From NCBI RefSeq assembly GCF_949628265.1, contig NC_088790.1, positions 10,916,545 to 10,980,544 of the forward strand: a DNA stretch of 64,000 bases, given 5' to 3'. This document shows, piece after piece, positions 63,648 through 64,000 of this stretch (the stretch's first letter is position 1; each line of letters opens with the position of its first letter). Made by a program: the position numbers and the translations under genes. Source of the stretch: Cloeon dipterum. Its lineage: Eukaryota > Arthropoda > Insecta > Ephemeroptera > Baetidae. The notes beneath the pieces were generated by a model that had not been told where the DNA came from, did no database searches, and saw nothing but the letters and a program-made list of their open reading frames with translations.

Positions 63648-64000
63648 TTATTTGCCAGAAAGGCCCATCACATGCTGGAAATGCCGTCTTCCATCAAGAT
63701 ACATCATGGCCTCTGGAAAGACAAAAAATCAAATAAACAAAAATTAGTTTTTAATGAAATTTAAAATTTACCATCATAAGTTTTTGGATAGAGTTTTGGA
63801 ACTTGATCCGGCGTCTCGTACGTGTAATGAAACTGGTTGGTAGTGTTGTGCTGACCAGTGCGAGGGTCAAACACCTCTGCGTGACACACAATCTGCCAAA
63901 ATTACATTAAATTCAGCTCTTTTGTGAATAACATAATAATAATTAACGTAAATACCTGCAAATAATTTGATTCCGTGTAGTTGACAAAGGCTTTCAACCG
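63648..64000 (-). CDS. ACOT9: Acyl-CoA thioesterase 9-like, C-terminal part (continues beyond the window)
   Basis: Three minus-strand exon pieces encode the C-terminus: 64000-63956 (truncated by the window edge), 63892-63772 and 63712-63648, in phase. The reading is RLKAFVNYTESNYLQ, then IVCHAEVFDPRTGQHNTTNQF and PKLYPKTYDEAMMYLDGRRHFQHVMG before the stop. The HAEVxDP...QHxTTNxFHFT pattern and the PKTYxEAMMYLDGRRHF tail are those of the second hotdog domain of mitochondrial ACOT9, which hydrolyses acyl-CoAs to free acid and CoA. About 75 residues are visible. Catalytic residues and the mitochondrial presequence lie outside the window, so the assignment rests on the tail alone. Confidence 0.75.

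Overview
The window is nuclear DNA from an animal, most likely an insect. The reasons are AT-rich spacer DNA, GT-AG introns ranging from 58 bp to over 10 kb, AATAAA polyadenylation signals, and a gene set of insect type: a phenylalanine hydroxylase of the Henna type, a Bitesize-type synaptotagmin-like protein, an ATG4D-like protease, mitochondrial AK3 and an ACOT9-like thioesterase. I cannot assign an order or genus. No bacterial, viral, CRISPR, rRNA or tRNA feature was recognised. Exon boundaries below were built by hand from splice sites and reading-frame continuity. Every splice junction given keeps the frame, and the models give protein lengths close to those of the families.

Layout. (1) 1037-3535, minus: a seven-coding-exon aldo-keto reductase of the L-galactose-dehydrogenase-like branch, with a probable upstream non-coding exon. 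(2) 4768-7931, plus: a PIP4P/TMEM55-type phosphatidylinositol-4,5-bisphosphate 4-phosphatase, six exons. (3) 8957-16287, minus: phenylalanine hydroxylase, eight exons, with the first coding exon separated by a 4.6-kb intron. Genes 2 and 3 converge and their poly(A) signals lie about 20 bp apart. (4) About 19.6-53.9 kb, plus: bitesize (btsz), which fills over half of the window. Two alternative leader exons (ending at 19762 and 23531) splice to 30631. Ten long acidic or Ser-rich exons lie between 30.6 and 40.3 kb, a 10.6-11.0-kb intron follows, and two C2 domains are encoded by the 3' exons. A separate first coding exon at 50916 makes a short isoform with a cysteine string. (5) 56116-59319, plus: ATG4D-like cysteine protease, six exons. 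(6) 60640-62446 (possibly from 63035), minus: AK3 GTP:AMP phosphotransferase, four or five exons. (7) 63648-64000, minus: the 3' end of an ACOT9-like acyl-CoA thioesterase, which runs off the window.

The genes are unrelated housekeeping and developmental genes and do not form a pathway. The large introns carry microsatellites, one 210-bp foldback element, a pair of diverged dispersed repeats and scattered GC-richer patches. I found no undescribed multi-gene system. The observations most worth checking are the btsz start codon that is split across an intron and can be completed from either of two leader exons, the cysteine-string first exon of the short btsz form, and a possible spliced N-terminal extension of AK3.
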